A stretch of DNA of 64,000 nucleotides from Caccoplasma sp905210875 (GTDB lineage: Bacteria; Bacteroidota; Bacteroidia; Bacteroidales; UBA11471), in NCBI GenBank assembly GCA_963931635.1, contig OZ007034.1, positions 1,550,001 to 1,614,000 on the forward strand. The letters are read 5' to 3'. The notes under the pieces are model-generated. The model was not told where the DNA came from and searched no databases. It saw nothing but the letters and a program-made list of their open reading frames with translations. Each line of letters begins with the position of its first letter. Position 1 is the stretch's first letter. Below, piece after piece: positions 1 to 8,639 of the stretch. A program made the position numbers and the translations under genes.

Positions 1-324
1 GGCGTCGCACACGAGGTCGGTGTTGAGCGCTTCGAGAATGGTCTTACCGGGGAGAATCTCCGATGCCATGGCGGCCGAGTGGGTCATACCCGAGCAACCG
101 ATGGTCTCTACCAATGCTTCTTGTATGACACCGTCTTTTACATTAAGTGTCAGTTTGCAGGCACCTTGCTGGGGGGCGCACCATCCCACACCGTGGGTTA
201 GACCCGAGATATCTATAACTTCTTTGGCTTTCACCCATTTTCCTTCTTCGGGAATAGGAGCGGGACCATGGTTAGGACCCTTCTTTACAACACACATGTG
301 TTCTACTTCCTGTGAATAGATCAT
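1..324 (-). CDS. IscU/NifU-like iron-sulfur scaffold protein, 3' end cut by window
   Basis: The first 108 codons are visible, from the ATG at 322-324; the rest lies beyond base 1. Five cysteines (residues 11, 49, 56, 77, 106) are present, with GWCAPQQGAC and IGCSGMTHSAAMAS around the middle ones, which is the pattern of the NifU/IscU-like proteins that Bacteroidota and clostridia carry next to a 'GGGtGRT' protein. The presumed role is cytoplasmic Fe-S cluster assembly. A promoter lies at 481-512, which gives a leader of about 150 nt. The family assignment rests on remembered similarity to Bacteroides proteins. The downstream partner cannot be seen. Confidence 0.75.
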   Translation of the reverse strand, partial: MIYSQEVEHMCVVKKGPNHGPAPIPEEGKWVKAKEVIDISGLTHGVGWCAPQQGACKLTLNVKDGVIQEALVETIGCSGMTHSAAMASEILPGKTILEALNTDLVCDA

Positions 325-480
325 AATGCTCTGGTTTTTAAATGTATAATATAATGTGTCTTGAATCTTCAAGCTCGGCGCTAAGAACTTTGCGGCGGGA
401 AACGCTGTTATTATATAGTCTGTCGGAAGTCTGTTTTTCCTCTTGACCGGAAGCGTGTTACATCCCCGGCGAAATTGGGA

Positions 481-512
481 CAAAGGTATATTTTTTTTCC
501 CAATCAGACAAT
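481..512 (-). promoter_or_regulatory. Bacteroidota-type promoter of the scaffold gene
   Basis: Read on the minus strand: ATTG (509-512), 20 bases, then TACCTTTG (481-488). This fits the Bacteroidota consensus TTTG-N19-21-TAnnTTTG with one mismatch in the -33 box. Confidence 0.6.
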
Positions 513-568
513 ATCTCCAAAAGGAGAAAAAATCGTGATTGATTTTTTTAGAATTTGAGTTTCATTTA

Positions 569-600
569 TTTGGTAATACATAAAAAAAAACGCATATTTG
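569..600 (+). promoter_or_regulatory. Promoter of the PPi-phosphofructokinase gene
   Basis: TTTG (569-572), 20 bases, then CATATTTG (593-600), one base off the consensus TAnnTTTG. It lies about 50 bases before the ATG at 650. Confidence 0.55.
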
Positions 601-649
601 TAAGACTTTTTTAGAAATACAAGTTAACTCATCTTTAAATCGAATATCT

Positions 650-2293
650 ATGAAAAAGAGTGCATTGCAAGTGGCTCGTGCCGCATATCAGCCCAAGTTG
701 CCCAAGTCTTTGACGGGCCCTGTGCGCATAAAGGAGGGCGAGTCTACACAGTCGGTTGCCGACCAAGAAGAGATTGCCGCCCTTTTCCCGAATACTTATG
801 GAATGCCCGTTTTGTCGTTTGAGGCCTGCGAGGAAGAAAAATCGTACCCGGCCATCAACGTAGGTGTAATTCTTTCGGGGGGGCAGGCTCCTGGCGGACA
901 CAATGTTATTGCCGGCCTTTTCGATGGAATCAAGAAAATGAACAAAGATTCTCGTCTTTTCGGCTTTTTGCTCGGCCCGGCCGGTCTCATCGACCACAAA
1001 TACATGGAACTCACGGCCGATATCATTGACGAATACCGTAATACGGGAGGTTTCGACATTATTGGCTCGGGGCGTACCAAACTTGAAAAGAAAGAACAGT
1101 TCGATAAGGGTCTTCAAATATTGAAGGATTTGAATATCACCGCATTGGTTATTATCGGTGGTGATGATTCCAATACCAATGCCTGCGTCCTTGCCGAGTA
1201 TTACAAGCAGATAGGTGCCGGTGTGCAGGTGATAGGTTGCCCCAAGACTATTGATGGTGACTTGAAAAACGAAATGATTGAAAGTTCGTTTGGTTTTGAC
1301 ACCGCTTGCAAAGTCTATTCCGAGGTTATCGGTAATATACAGCGCGACTGCAATTCGGCCAAGAAGTATTGGCATTTCATTAAGCTGATGGGTCGTTCGG
1401 CATCGCACATTGCCTTGGAATGTGCCTTGCAGACGCAGCCCAACATCTGCCTTATCTCCGAGGAGGTTGAGGCCAAGCAGCAGACGCTCGACGATATTGT
1501 CAATTACATCGCCAATGCCGTGGCCGTGCGTGCCTCGGAAGGAAGCAACTTCGGTACCGTTCTTATTCCCGAAGGTCTTATTGAGTTTATTCCGGCCATG
1601 AAGAAACTTATCGATGAATTGAATGATTTCCTGGCTGCACATGGTCATGAGTATGCCATGGTGCGCAAGTCGGAGCAGATTAATTACATCACGCAACATC
1701 TCTCGCCCGAGAATGCGGCTATCTACTCGACTTTGCCCGAGCCAGTGGCCCGTCAGCTCACGCTCGACCGCGACCCACATGGTAACGTGCAAGTTTCGCT
1801 TATTGAAACCGAGAAACTTCTGGCCGAGATGGTAGGTCGTCGATTGGCCGAGATGAAAGCCGAGGGAACCTATGTAGGAAAGTTTGCTACACAGACCCAC
1901 TTCTTCGGTTATGAAGGTCGTTGCGCCGCTCCCTCTAATTTTGATGCCAATTATTGTTATTCACTTGGATATACAGCTGCCATGCTCATCGGAGAGGGTC
2001 GCACTGGATATATGTCGTCGGTGCGTAATACTACCCGTCCTGCCGAAGAGTGGATTGCCGGTGGTGTGCCCGTTACCATGATGATGAACATGGAACGCCG
2101 TAACGGTGAGATGAAACCTGTCATACAGAAGGCTTTGGTAAATCTTGAAGGGGCTCCGTTCAGGTATTTTGTTTCGCAACGCAAGCAATGGGAACGCGAG
2201 ACTTGCTATGTCTATCCCGGACCGATTCAGTATTTTGGCCCCACCGAAGTGTGCGACCAGCCTACCGAAACGCTCCGTCTCGAACATCAGTAA
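650..2293 (+). CDS. pfp: Diphosphate--fructose-6-phosphate 1-phosphotransferase
   Basis: This cytoplasmic glycolytic enzyme phosphorylates fructose-6-phosphate with pyrophosphate in place of ATP, reversibly. At 547 aa it matches the long, PPi-dependent class of PFK. The phosphate-binding loop is LSGGQAPGGHN (about 75-84). GGDDS at 170-174 carries the second Asp (D173) where ATP-dependent enzymes have Gly, and PKTIDGD at 198-204 carries the Lys typical of PPi enzymes; both are the known specificity markers. MGRSASHIALE starts at 247. The gene is a single unit between its own promoter and a strong terminator. Assignment is secure. Confidence 0.95.
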   Translation: MKKSALQVARAAYQPKLPKSLTGPVRIKEGESTQSVADQEEIAALFPNTYGMPVLSFEACEEEKSYPAINVGVILSGGQAPGGHNVIAGLFDGIKKMNKDSRLFGFLLGPAGLIDHKYMELTADIIDEYRNTGGFDIIGSGRTKLEKKEQFDKGLQILKDLNITALVIIGGDDSNTNACVLAEYYKQIGAGVQVIGCPKTIDGDLKNEMIESSFGFDTACKVYSEVIGNIQRDCNSAKKYWHFIKLMGRSASHIALECALQTQPNICLISEEVEAKQQTLDDIVNYIANAVAVRASEGSNFGTVLIPEGLIEFIPAMKKLIDELNDFLAAHGHEYAMVRKSEQINYITQHLSPENAAIYSTLPEPVARQLTLDRDPHGNVQVSLIETEKLLAEMVGRRLAEMKAEGTYVGKFATQTHFFGYEGRCAAPSNFDANYCYSLGYTAAMLIGEGRTGYMSSVRNTTRPAEEWIAGGVPVTMMMNMERRNGEMKPVIQKALVNLEGAPFRYFVSQRKQWERETCYVYPGPIQYFGPTEVCDQPTETLRLEHQ

Positions 2294-2351
2294 GATTCTA
2301 TTGTCGGGGCGTCAGAACACCGTCGCCCCTGCATTCCCTTATAAAGAGAAA

Positions 2352-2392
2352 GCGAAGGCTTCCGACAACAGGTCGGAAGTCTTCGCTTTTTA
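2352..2392 (+). terminator. Intrinsic terminator after pfp
   Basis: A 15-bp stem (GCGAAGGCTTCCGAC with GTCGGAAGTCTTCGC, one G-T pair) with a 5-base loop is followed by TTTTT. Confidence 0.85.
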
Positions 2393-2436
2393 TCTTGGGT
2401 GCGTAATGCAGAGAGGCCTCTCTCTGTTCCGTGGTA

Positions 2437-3096
2437 CTAACCTTCCCGACTGGACAGCACGATTTCGCGCAGCTGGGCAAACTCGTCGATGAGAAAGTCG
2501 GCTCCGGCCTCTTTAAGGGTGTCTCGGCTGTGGTTGCCATATGAGACACCGCAGGTAGGGCAGCCTGCCCGGCGGCCCATCTCAATGTCGAAAGAGGTGT
2601 CGCCTACCACGAGGGCCTCGGTGGGGTGAGTGCCTGTGAGCGACAGTGCCAGCAGAGCCATGTCTGGGGCCGGTTTTTTGTGGGTGACGTCGTCGTCGCA
2701 AACAATAGCTTTGACAAGAGCATGGAGGCCAAAGTCACGCAACATCTGCAGGAGTACGCGGCGACTCTTTCCCGAGGCGATAGTCAATGTCGTGCCGTCG
2801 GCGTGTAGTCGCATCATGGTCTCTTTGACTCGTGGAAAAAGACGTGTGGTGCTTGGGCTTATCTCGTCGAAAACCTCGCGGTAAATGTCGACAGCCTTGT
2901 CGAGTGTTTCTCCCTGAGGAATGTGGGCACCGTCGGCAAGTACCGTTCGCAGCGGAAGCCCGATGCGCGAGATAATCTCTTCCTGCTCTACCGCAGGGAG
3001 TTGCAGCCTGTGCAGGGTGGCTTGGGTGGAGGCAACGATGCAAGTCTGAGTGTCGGCCAAAGTGCCATCAAAGTCGAGAATGAGTGTTTTAATCAT
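2437..3096 (-). CDS. HAD-superfamily phosphatase (phosphoglycolate phosphatase-like)
   Basis: A 219-aa soluble HAD hydrolase. Motif I is DFDGT with nucleophile D8 and acid D10. A helical cap follows (about 15-85). Motif II is in TLTIASGKS, motif III is the Lys of HKKPAPD, and motif IV is VVGDTSFDIEMGRRAG. This layout is that of Gph/PGMB-type phosphatases, but substrate cannot be read from sequence. The ATG at 3094-3096 is chosen because it starts directly at the conserved beta strand IKTLILDFDGT; a longer open frame runs into the dacB gene. It follows dacB by 32 bases on the same strand and is probably cotranscribed. Confidence 0.85.
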   Translation of the reverse strand: MIKTLILDFDGTLADTQTCIVASTQATLHRLQLPAVEQEEIISRIGLPLRTVLADGAHIPQGETLDKAVDIYREVFDEISPSTTRLFPRVKETMMRLHADGTTLTIASGKSRRVLLQMLRDFGLHALVKAIVCDDDVTHKKPAPDMALLALSLTGTHPTEALVVGDTSFDIEMGRRAGCPTCGVSYGNHSRDTLKEAGADFLIDEFAQLREIVLSSREG

Positions 3097-3128
3097 TGGG
3101 CATTTTATAGAGTGATAAAACGTAGGGA

Positions 3129-4607
3129 TTACTTGTCGTTTTCGATGGAAAGAAACAGGCAGGAGAGCATGTCGGCTATTTCTTGCTGGACCTGATTTCT
3201 GGGGTCGGAAAAGTGTTTGACCATGACTACTACGGCATAGGTGTGTCGGCCCGTATAGTAACCGGCATAACACTGTACATCGGTCATGCTTCCGCTTTTT
3301 AGTCGGAGGAATGGTGCAACTGCCGGGTCGGGCATCAGTCGTTTGAGGGTACCTTCGCCCGGCTTTGGCAACAGGTCGGGGAGAAGGCCACCTCCATTAC
3401 CCAGACGGGTTACGTGGGCCAACAGTTTGCACATCATGAGCGGTGTAATACGATTGAGAGGTGATAGTCCCGAACCGTCATAGATTGTAGCACCGTCGAT
3501 GGGAAAACCTGTTTCGCGCCATATCTTTTTCATCTGTTCGATACTGCCTGACAGTGTGGAGGTCGGGGCGACAGACAGCTCCACTTGACGCAGGAGTGCT
3601 TCGGCGTAGAGGTTGTCACTGCGGGTGAGCGTGTGGCGCAGCATTTCGGCCAGGGTGGGGGAGGTGTAGAGATACAGGAGATGACCTTCGGTTTCATAAC
3701 CCGGGAGTTCCTCCCCCGATTCGTGGAGCTGGCGTGCCGTAGTGGGTTGCCCGATAACTTTTATTCCGGCATGGCGCAGAGCTTCTGTGAGTTGTGTGGC
3801 CAGAAAATAGGGTGGGTCGGGCAGGTCGCCTTTGATGGTGAAAGTCTCGCGATGGGCCGGTAGTGAACCGTAAAGGCGGCGGGTATATTCATAAGGGGCA
3901 CCGTAGAAGTAGGCGCTGTCGCGTCCCGAACGGTTGGTCGACAGGCCGGAGTAGTCGATGCGAAGACCTTCGACTTCGGGGTTGATGTTGAGAAGAACGG
4001 GTTGGCTGTCGGGTTCACTCGTACGGAAAGTGGCGGCAAACAAGTTGTCGGCATAGTTAATGCCATAACAGCCTGCTGCATAGTAGTTGCCCACATCTTC
4101 CCACAGCCATTTGCTCACGACCGGGTTGCCGGCCATAGCACGGTCGTCGGCAACAACAGTTCCCGAAATGGTGCTTATGCCAGCTTTTTTTGTGGCCTGA
4201 ACGACCTCTTCGATGAATATGTCGGAGGGTGTACCGGCATATTGTGAACCGAGCGACGGGTCGCCACATCCCCGGATATAGAGGCTGCCCGAGAGATGCC
4301 CTCGCTTGGAAATGGTGCCATCGTAGAATACACGGGTTGTCAGTCGTTGCTCGGGCTGGTAGCACATCAACAGGGTGGCAGCCGTGATGAGTTTCTGTGT
4401 CGATGCCGGGGTGAAAAAGGTTTCGGCCTGATGGGCCGCAACGACATCTCCCGACTTGGTGTCGATGATGCATAACCCAAACGAGGCGTTTTCTCCTCCT
4501 ATCGGGCTGATTGTCTTGCTGTTTTGCGCGATTCCTGTTGGCATCAGGACAAGCCATACCAATATTGCCCACACAAATGTCTTTTGAGGTAAAGAGCTTA
4601 TTTTCAT
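3129..4607 (-). CDS. dacB: D-alanyl-D-alanine carboxypeptidase/endopeptidase (PBP4, peptidase S13)
   Basis: A periplasmic low-molecular-weight penicillin-binding protein of 492 aa that trims or cleaves peptidoglycan cross-links. An N-terminal signal segment (about 8-28, ending GIAQ) is present. The catalytic motifs are in order: STQK (S69-K72), SDN in TRSDNLYAEALL, and KSG in LKSGSMTDVQCYAG near the C terminus. The long insertion between the first and second motifs is typical of the S13 family. The start ATG at 4605-4607 directly precedes the signal peptide. It is the first gene of a probable two-gene unit with the HAD phosphatase. Confidence 0.92.
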   Translation of the reverse strand: MKISSLPQKTFVWAILVWLVLMPTGIAQNSKTISPIGGENASFGLCIIDTKSGDVVAAHQAETFFTPASTQKLITAATLLMCYQPEQRLTTRVFYDGTISKRGHLSGSLYIRGCGDPSLGSQYAGTPSDIFIEEVVQATKKAGISTISGTVVADDRAMAGNPVVSKWLWEDVGNYYAAGCYGINYADNLFAATFRTSEPDSQPVLLNINPEVEGLRIDYSGLSTNRSGRDSAYFYGAPYEYTRRLYGSLPAHRETFTIKGDLPDPPYFLATQLTEALRHAGIKVIGQPTTARQLHESGEELPGYETEGHLLYLYTSPTLAEMLRHTLTRSDNLYAEALLRQVELSVAPTSTLSGSIEQMKKIWRETGFPIDGATIYDGSGLSPLNRITPLMMCKLLAHVTRLGNGGGLLPDLLPKPGEGTLKRLMPDPAVAPFLRLKSGSMTDVQCYAGYYTGRHTYAVVVMVKHFSDPRNQVQQEIADMLSCLFLSIENDK

Positions 4608-4742
4608 GCAGGCAGACTTATATGTGACTTGTCCGACAAATAATTTTCCGTTCTCGATGTGCTGATTTTTTTTCAATCCGAGTCGCGATCTGTCTCCTGT
4701 CACATTTCTTTTAAATGTGACGTTAAGAGATTATTGAAAATC

Positions 4743-5363
4743 CTATTTTATAAACGAGGTCATGAGTCTTGACTCATATACGGGCTTTTCAATGCCTTGT
4801 TTTTTCCCCGCCTCGATGCATCGGAGCAGCCAAGCCATGTTCAGTCCAAGAACGCGCATGGTTTGTAGCCCTTCCTCGTCTTTGTGTACATCGTCGGGTG
4901 TATAACCGTGTACCGAGTTCCAATATTGAGAGGAGACAATCGGCATGTTGCTGATGGTGAAATATTGGTTGAGTTGTTCAAAGGTGGCCGATGCACCTCC
5001 CCGTCGGCACGATACTACCGAAGCACCTAATTTCCCAGCCCATCGAGAACCTGTGGCATAGAACAATCGGTTCAAAAATGAAACCAATTGCCCTGTGGGG
5101 GCACTGTAATAGACCGGTGAGCCAATAATGAGACCATCGAATTCTTCTATCCTTTTCTGGATTTCCCGCACTTGATCGTCTCGAAAGCAGTAGCCGGTTT
5201 TCAGGCAACTGCCGCAGGCAATGCAACCGGCAATGGGTTTGTGACCGAGATAGAGCATTTCGGTATCGATGCCTTGAGCGTGCAAAGTCGTTTCTATTTC
5301 GTGTAAAGCGGTGTAGGTACAACCATTGGCATGCGGACTTCCGTTGATAAGTAGGACTTTCAT
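4743..5363 (-). CDS. Flavodoxin-fold NAD(P)H-dependent FMN reductase / iron-sulfur flavoprotein-like
   Basis: A 206-aa protein of the NADPH-dependent FMN reductase family. The FMN phosphate loop is LINGSPHANGCT (5-16), and GSPVYYSAPTGQLVSFLNR (about 82-100) is the second flavin-binding loop. A cysteine cluster C-x2-C-x2-C-x5-C (CIACGSCLKTGYC, from residue 47) resembles the Fe-S motif of iron-sulfur flavoproteins, although many family members have the cysteines without a cluster. The physiological substrate is unknown. It is a monocistronic gene with a promoter at 5413-5420. Confidence 0.85.
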   Translation of the reverse strand: MKVLLINGSPHANGCTYTALHEIETTLHAQGIDTEMLYLGHKPIAGCIACGSCLKTGYCFRDDQVREIQKRIEEFDGLIIGSPVYYSAPTGQLVSFLNRLFYATGSRWAGKLGASVVSCRRGGASATFEQLNQYFTISNMPIVSSQYWNSVHGYTPDDVHKDEEGLQTMRVLGLNMAWLLRCIEAGKKQGIEKPVYESRLMTSFIK

Positions 5364-5412
5364 GATGACATAGAATTATGGGTACGAGGAATATCATTTT
5401 TCCCGTTAAAGA

Positions 5413-5420
5413 CAAAGGTA
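5413..5420 (-). promoter_or_regulatory. -7 box of the flavodoxin-fold gene
   Basis: Minus strand TACCTTTG, a perfect TAnnTTTG box, 50 bases before the ATG. The -33 element is only a run of A/T. Confidence 0.5.
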
Positions 5421-5589
5421 GCATTTTTATCTGTTACAGAAAAGCTGTTGACGTAAAAAGATTTGTCGGCGATATTGTTTGCATCTTATAAATTTGTTGA
5501 GAATATTTCCACAGCTTCGGTTTGGTTGAAAGAAAAAATTTTATTGCTTTAATCACTGTTCGTTTTTAGATTATTCCGACGAATTTATT

Positions 5590-5597
5590 TACATTTG
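5590..5597 (+). promoter_or_regulatory. -7 box of the AI-2E family transporter gene
   Basis: TACATTTG matches TAnnTTTG and lies about 54 bases before the ATG at 5651. A T-rich stretch 21 bases upstream could be the -33 element. Confidence 0.5.
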
Positions 5598-5650
5598 TCC
5601 ATCTTGAGAAAGTTTTCTTCCCAAGGATTTTTTAAATGTAAAGATTGATT

Positions 5651-6784
5651 ATGAAATCGATTCGACAGCCTTTCACGTTCGATAGAGTAATGCGCATCTT
5701 GTTCACGGCAGTAGCCATCATAGCCGCCTTTTACCTGATACGTTTGCTCAAAAACGCACTACTTCCCTTTTTTGTGGCTTGGCTCATGGCATATCTTGTC
5801 AACCCCTTTGTCGAGTTTATTCAGTATCGATGTCGAGTGAAAATTCGCATCTTGGCCATATTCTTGGCGTTACTATCCATCGTGGGGGTGATAGCTCTTT
5901 TTGTGTGGCTTATCACTCCCGGAATTGTCGAAGAGGCCACTAAAATGCGCACATTGATTCACGACTATCTTTCACGGGGGTCGGCCATAACACCTCTTAT
6001 TCCGCAGAGTTGGCACCACTATTTGCAAGAGCGCATCGATTTTACGCGCATTGCCGAGGCCATGAATCCGCAAGACTGGCGTATGTTGATAGAAAAGACC
6101 GCCACCCAGTTGTGGGCGTTGCTCACCGGCTCGGTCAATCAGATTATCAATATTATCAGTTGGCTCATTATCTTTCTCTATCTTATATTCATATTGCTTG
6201 ATTACGACAAAATCATTGCTGGATTCAAAGCATTGATACCCAATAGATACCGTACAAAAACCCTCGAAGTGTTCAACGATGTGAAGGTGAGCATGAACCG
6301 TTACTTCCGTGGACAGGCCTGTGTGGCTTTTCTGGTAGGAATACTTTTCAGTATCGGATTTTCCATCGTAGGGTTGCCGCTGGCCATACTGCTCGGTCTC
6401 TTTATCGGATTACTCAACATGGTACCCTATTTGCAGGTGGTCGGTTTCCTGCCTACCCTGCTGCTGTGCATGTTGAAGTCGGCCGAGCCCGGGCAGAGTT
6501 TTTGGTGGCTCGTATTCGGTTGCGTCATAGTGTTTGTTGTAGTGCAACTTATCCAGGATATGATTCTCGTGCCTCGTATCATGGGGCACGTTATGGGGCT
6601 CAATCCTGCCATTATTTTGCTTTCCCTTTCCATATGGGGCACATTGCTGGGTTTGATAGGCATGATTATCGCATTGCCTTTGACCACTCTTTTGCAGTCG
6701 TATTACGAGCGATACATATTACGCGAAGATATCAGAAACGATGAAACGCCCGAAGTTTCTGAAAATAAGCGCAATTCTGAATGA
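5651..6784 (+). CDS. AI-2E family (PerM/YdiK-type) membrane transporter
   Basis: A 377-aa polytopic inner membrane protein. Two N-terminal membrane segments surround the motif FFVAWLMAYLVNPF, a third begins at ILAIFLALLSIVGVIAL, and the second half has the usual cluster ending IIALPLTTLLQSYYERYI. This is the UPF0118/AI-2E exporter fold. Substrates differ between members (AI-2, Na+/H+, unknown), so no transport role is assigned. I use the ATG at 5651; an in-frame TTG lies two codons upstream. Confidence 0.85.
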   Translation: MKSIRQPFTFDRVMRILFTAVAIIAAFYLIRLLKNALLPFFVAWLMAYLVNPFVEFIQYRCRVKIRILAIFLALLSIVGVIALFVWLITPGIVEEATKMRTLIHDYLSRGSAITPLIPQSWHHYLQERIDFTRIAEAMNPQDWRMLIEKTATQLWALLTGSVNQIINIISWLIIFLYLIFILLDYDKIIAGFKALIPNRYRTKTLEVFNDVKVSMNRYFRGQACVAFLVGILFSIGFSIVGLPLAILLGLFIGLLNMVPYLQVVGFLPTLLLCMLKSAEPGQSFWWLVFGCVIVFVVVQLIQDMILVPRIMGHVMGLNPAIILLSLSIWGTLLGLIGMIIALPLTTLLQSYYERYILREDIRNDETPEVSENKRNSE

Positions 6785-6819
6785 AAACTTTTTTTAACAC
6801 TCAAAAAATACCTTTAAAG

Positions 6820-6851
6820 TTTGGTCTGATACAAAATAAGTCTTACCTTTG
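6820..6851 (+). promoter_or_regulatory. Promoter of tRNA-Lys
   Basis: TTTG (6820-6823), 20 bases, TACCTTTG (6844-6851): an exact match to the Bacteroidota consensus, about 40 bases upstream of the tRNA. Confidence 0.75.
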
Positions 6852-6890
6852 CCACGCATTTGAAAAAGACATTATGTCGGACCGTGCGAT

Positions 6891-6963
6891 GATTCGCTAG
6901 CTCAGCTGGTAGAGCACAACACTTTTAATGTTGGGGTCCTGGGTTCGAGCCCCAGGCGGATCA
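6891..6963 (+). tRNA. tRNA-Lys (anticodon UUU)
   Basis: A 73-nt cloverleaf. The acceptor stem GATTCGC pairs with GCGGATC with one T-G pair. The D arm is GCTC/GAGC, and the anticodon stem CAACA/TGTTG has loop CTTTTAA giving anticodon TTT. The T loop is GGTTCGAGCC, the discriminator base is A, and CCA is not encoded. Confidence 0.95.
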
Positions 6964-6972
6964 CGAAAAATC

Positions 6973-7004
6973 AAGCGATTATCTAAACAGATAGTCGCTT
7001 TTTT
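6973..7004 (+). terminator. Terminator after tRNA-Lys
   Basis: An 11-bp stem AGCGATTATCT/AGATAGTCGCT (one G-T pair) with loop AAAC is followed by TTTTTT. Confidence 0.85.
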
Positions 7005-7140
7005 CATGTATGTACGTTGGCTTTTGCGCCATTGTTATCAAGGGGGTGTAACCCGGCAGGTTCCTATGTGTGGGCCGGTAAGGCCTTGTGCTGTAAGCCG
7101 AAATTCCGTAGACAGCTATTGCCCCCCGTTTGAGTGTAAA

Positions 7141-7171
7141 CAGGCAGGCCGGCATTGCCGGCCTGCCTGTT
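7141..7171 (-). terminator. Terminator of the arsenic operon
   Basis: A 13-bp GC-rich stem, CAGGCAGGCCGGC with GCCGGCCTGCCTG, lies immediately after the stop codon of the permease gene. Both sides carry short T/A runs, so it could stop transcription in either direction. Confidence 0.65.
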
Positions 7172-7172
7172 T

Positions 7173-8141
7173 TTATAATATGAGGTTGAAGAGGTAGCCC
7201 GAGATGATGATGAACAGGGCTACTGTGCCGAAGAAGATGCCGATGAGGCGCCAGGTCATCACCTTTTTGAGCAGGGTGGCCTCGGGGAGCGAGAGACCTA
7301 CGACAGCCATCATGAATGCAAGAGCGGTTCCCAGCGGAATACCTTTGGCTACAAACACCTCGATGATGGGCACGATGCCGGCGGCATTGGCATACATGGG
7401 CACCGCCAGCAGCACCGAGAGTGGCACGGCCAGCCAGTTGCTCTCCGACATGTATTTTTCAAAGAAACCTTCGGGTACATACCCGTGCATGAAGGCTCCG
7501 ATGCCGATACCTATGACGATGTAGAGCAAGACTCCCCGCACGATGCCCCAGGCTCCTTTTACGATGGCCGGCAACCGTTTCAGGAATGGTGTGTGCTGCT
7601 CTTCCCAGGTGTCGGTGGCCGACGACGATTGCTGCTGTATCTGTTTTATCCAGTCGCTCAGGTAGGGTTCCAGTTTCATCTTCCCCAGTACAAATCCGCC
7701 TATCATACCCAGGAGAATACCACTCGCAACGTAGATGACGGTAACGCGCAGTCCGAAGCTGCCTGCAAACATGGCGATGGCCACTTCGTTGACCAGCGGC
7801 GACGTTATCAGGTAGGCGAAAGTTATGCCCAGTGGTATGCCTCCCTTTACAAACCCGATGAACAGTGGTATCGACGAGCAGGAGCAGAACGGCGTGATGG
7901 CGCCGAACAGGGCGGCAAAGAAGTATTGAAGCCCGTAGAGTCGTCGTGTCGTGAGGAAGTTGCGCAGCCGCTCGATGGGAAAGTAGGCATTGACGATGCC
8001 CATGATGATGCTGATGAAGAAGAGCAACAGTACGATTTTCAGGGTGTCGTAGAAGAAGAAATTTACGGCACTGCCGAGGGGAGTCTCTGCGTTGAGACCC
8101 ATGAGTTCGTAGACCAGTAGGTCGGCCAGGTTCTGTATCAT
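7173..8141 (-). CDS. ArsP/SO_0444-type permease (DUF318 family)
   Basis: A 322-aa inner membrane permease with about eight hydrophobic segments and a hydrophilic loop near the middle (residues about 165-190). The family signature TPFCSCSSIPLF (Cys about 86 and 88) is the metal-binding motif known from ArsP, a methyl- and aromatic-As(III) exporter, and from the related Cu/Zn exporter SO_0444. A second repeat has the matching hydrophobic pattern without the cysteines. It is last in the operon, 12 bases after arsC. The genetic context favours arsenical export. The ATG at 8139-8141 is preferred over an in-frame TTG two codons earlier. Confidence 0.85.
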   Translation of the reverse strand: MIQNLADLLVYELMGLNAETPLGSAVNFFFYDTLKIVLLLFFISIIMGIVNAYFPIERLRNFLTTRRLYGLQYFFAALFGAITPFCSCSSIPLFIGFVKGGIPLGITFAYLITSPLVNEVAIAMFAGSFGLRVTVIYVASGILLGMIGGFVLGKMKLEPYLSDWIKQIQQQSSSATDTWEEQHTPFLKRLPAIVKGAWGIVRGVLLYIVIGIGIGAFMHGYVPEGFFEKYMSESNWLAVPLSVLLAVPMYANAAGIVPIIEVFVAKGIPLGTALAFMMAVVGLSLPEATLLKKVMTWRLIGIFFGTVALFIIISGYLFNLIL

Positions 8142-8153
8142 GTTCAAGAGCGT

Positions 8154-8639
8154 TTATCGTGAATATGGGGTTGATGAGTCGGTGGCTTCTTGTCCGGAGT
8201 CGGAGCCAGCGGGGTGCAGACGCGGGGCTATCTTGTCGAAGTAGAGGCTTGTGAACGCCTGTTTTATTTCATCGCGCACGCGCCGGAACTTCTGATAGAT
8301 ATATTCGGGGGAGCCTTGGGCCTCCGACGGGTCGTCAAAGCCGATGTGCAGACGTTTCCCGACATTGCCGGCAAATGCTGGGCAGTTCCTGTCGGCATGG
8401 CTGCATACGGTTACGACATAGTCCCACGGGTCGTTCCGGTAGCGGCTTACGTCGGTGGGGGTGTGGTGACCGATGTCGATGCCGGCCTCGGCCATGACCT
8501 CGACAGCCAGCCGATTGACCTGGCGGGCCGGTCTGGTACCGGCCGAGTACACGTTTATTCCCGGGTCGAGCGATTGCAGAAAGCCGTGAGCCATCTGGCT
8601 GCGGCAGCTGTTTCCGGTACATAATATCAAGATGTTCAT
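8154..8639 (-). CDS. arsC: Arsenate reductase, thioredoxin-coupled low-molecular-weight phosphatase type
   Basis: A 161-aa cytoplasmic enzyme that reduces arsenate to arsenite. The P-loop is C7-TGNSC-R13 (CX5R), and two further redox cysteines, C79 and C86 (VCSHADRNC), have the same 7-residue spacing as C82/C89 of staphylococcal pI258 ArsC. That supports a thioredoxin-dependent mechanism and not an ordinary tyrosine phosphatase. The catalytic Asp lies in GFDDPSEA. The ATG overlaps the stop codon of the preceding gene (ATGA, 8636-8639), so translation is coupled. Confidence 0.92.
   Translation of the reverse strand: MNILILCTGNSCRSQMAHGFLQSLDPGINVYSAGTRPARQVNRLAVEVMAEAGIDIGHHTPTDVSRYRNDPWDYVVTVCSHADRNCPAFAGNVGKRLHIGFDDPSEAQGSPEYIYQKFRRVRDEIKQAFTSLYFDKIAPRLHPAGSDSGQEATDSSTPYSR

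Larger units (their letters stand above)
325..649. other. Intergenic region with two divergent promoters
   Basis: This 325-base gap holds the long untranslated leader of the scaffold gene (about 324-474) and divergent promoters for that gene and for the phosphofructokinase gene. A small inverted repeat, CTTGAATCTTCAAG at 360-373, lies in the leader. The part next to the phosphofructokinase gene is AT-rich. No reading frame here looks like a gene. Confidence 0.6.

Noticed and set aside
635..1900. A 421-codon open frame on the minus strand
   Set aside because: It is antisense to the PPi-phosphofructokinase gene and shows no protein-like features.
6928..7197. An 89-codon plus-strand frame across tRNA-Lys
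   Set aside because: It overlaps the tRNA and its terminator and has no coding character.
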